Source: Bimastos eiseni | Lineage: Eukaryota > Annelida > Clitellata > Crassiclitellata > Lumbricidae | NCBI GenBank assembly: GCA_959347315.1 | Contig: OY365813.1 | Span: 12,686,829-12,750,828, forward strand | Direction of reading: 5' to 3' | Length of the DNA stretch: 64,000 bases | In this document: positions 63,451-64,000 of the stretch, in pieces | Numbering within the stretch: the stretch's first letter is position 1 | Layout: each line of letters opens with the position of its first letter | Made by a program: the position numbers and the translations under genes | Notes under the pieces: generated by a model | What the model saw: only the letters and a program-made list of their open reading frames with translations | Databases searched by the model: none | What the model was told of the DNA's origin: nothing

Positions 63451-64000
63451 TAAGGGTCAACACTGCAATTGTCCTGCTTAATGTGATGTTACAGTAACAT
63501 AGATTGGCAGTCCACACATCTAGCTTTTTATTAACCATCAAATACCTTAAAACACTTGTGACATTGAAGAAAATACTTGTGATACTCGAAATCTGTTTTG
63601 TTGTTTCAATTTCAATAAAAAAAAGTATGCCACATTAATAAAGGGATATCTACCTGCATATAACTCTGCCACTGACAGAGTATTGCCAGTCCAAACCTGA
63701 ACCAAAACAAATTGCATATATATACCTAACAGAACGTTTTCAGTTCTGAAGTGAAAGTAAACATTGCACAGTTATGATACACACCAAACGATTACAGACC
63801 CTGAATTTGATGAGTGCCAACCATATCATCACTTTGAACTGTTACGTGACAACATCAAACCAGAGGATGGCAGATCCCAAACAACATCGATAGTACTTGT
63901 CAGGCAAAGACGTTACCCAAGCTACCGACCTTAACTGATATGTCATCCCTTCAATCTATGGCACACCAATTCTCTTTCTCACATCCTGCATAATTTAAAA
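63451..64000. other. Non-coding right edge
   Basis: No gene, RNA or element is supported in the last 550 bases. The stretch is AT-rich and has AATAAA at about 63614. Confidence 0.5.

Noticed and set aside
1..64000. Bacterial-type systems: operons, CRISPR arrays, riboswitches
   Set aside because: Spliced genes with animal chromatin and signalling domains show the window is eukaryotic; tandem repeats here lack the repeat-spacer layout of CRISPR.

Overview
This is eukaryotic, intron-rich genomic DNA from an invertebrate animal, probably marine. Exons are short and separated by introns of about 0.3-2 kb. Many non-coding stretches carry the palindrome TAGGCCTA, tetranucleotide microsatellites, small hAT and mariner elements, tRNA-derived SINEs and LINE 3' ends. 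The gene families and the repeat style would fit an ambulacrarian (echinoderm or hemichordate) or another deuterostome, but nothing here fixes the species. Layout: 1-7612 is repeat-dominated, with degenerate telomere-like repeats, a 1.8-kb (ACAT)n microsatellite, a 0.6-kb pyrimidine tract and LINE debris. 7613-13460 (+) holds eight exons of a single-pass membrane protein with about six EGF-like domains; its 5' end is not found. 13461-16024 is intergenic. 16025-24105 (-) holds a complete nine-exon gene for a divergent GSK3-family kinase (729 aa) whose last exon adds an unusual lysine/acidic tail of about 324 aa. 24106-26594 is the divergent intergenic region. 26595-58681 (+) holds a complete 28-exon KMT2A/KMT2B/Trithorax-type histone H3K4 methyltransferase (about 3213 aa). 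58682-64000 is 3' flank with a 1.24-kb hAT element and a SINE. I rebuilt all three genes exon by exon. In each, every splice junction keeps the reading frame, and the total length is a whole number of codons, which strongly supports the models. The KMT2 protein has, in order, a menin-binding-like N-terminus, an LEDGF-binding-like motif, a nuclear-receptor-type zinc finger as reported for Drosophila Trithorax, a CXXC finger, an AT-hook, PHD1-PHD2-PHD3, a bromodomain, an HCF-binding motif, an extended PHD, FYRN, a candidate Taspase1 site, FYRC, a WDR5-binding (Win) region, SET and post-SET. It therefore joins fly-like and vertebrate-like features in one protein. The most interesting signals are this retained nuclear-receptor-like finger, substitutions at DNA-reading and WDR5-reading positions, the long-tailed GSK3 paralogue, a GC-AG intron, a minisatellite that runs into a splice acceptor, and a cluster of hAT-type insertions with identifiable target-site duplications.
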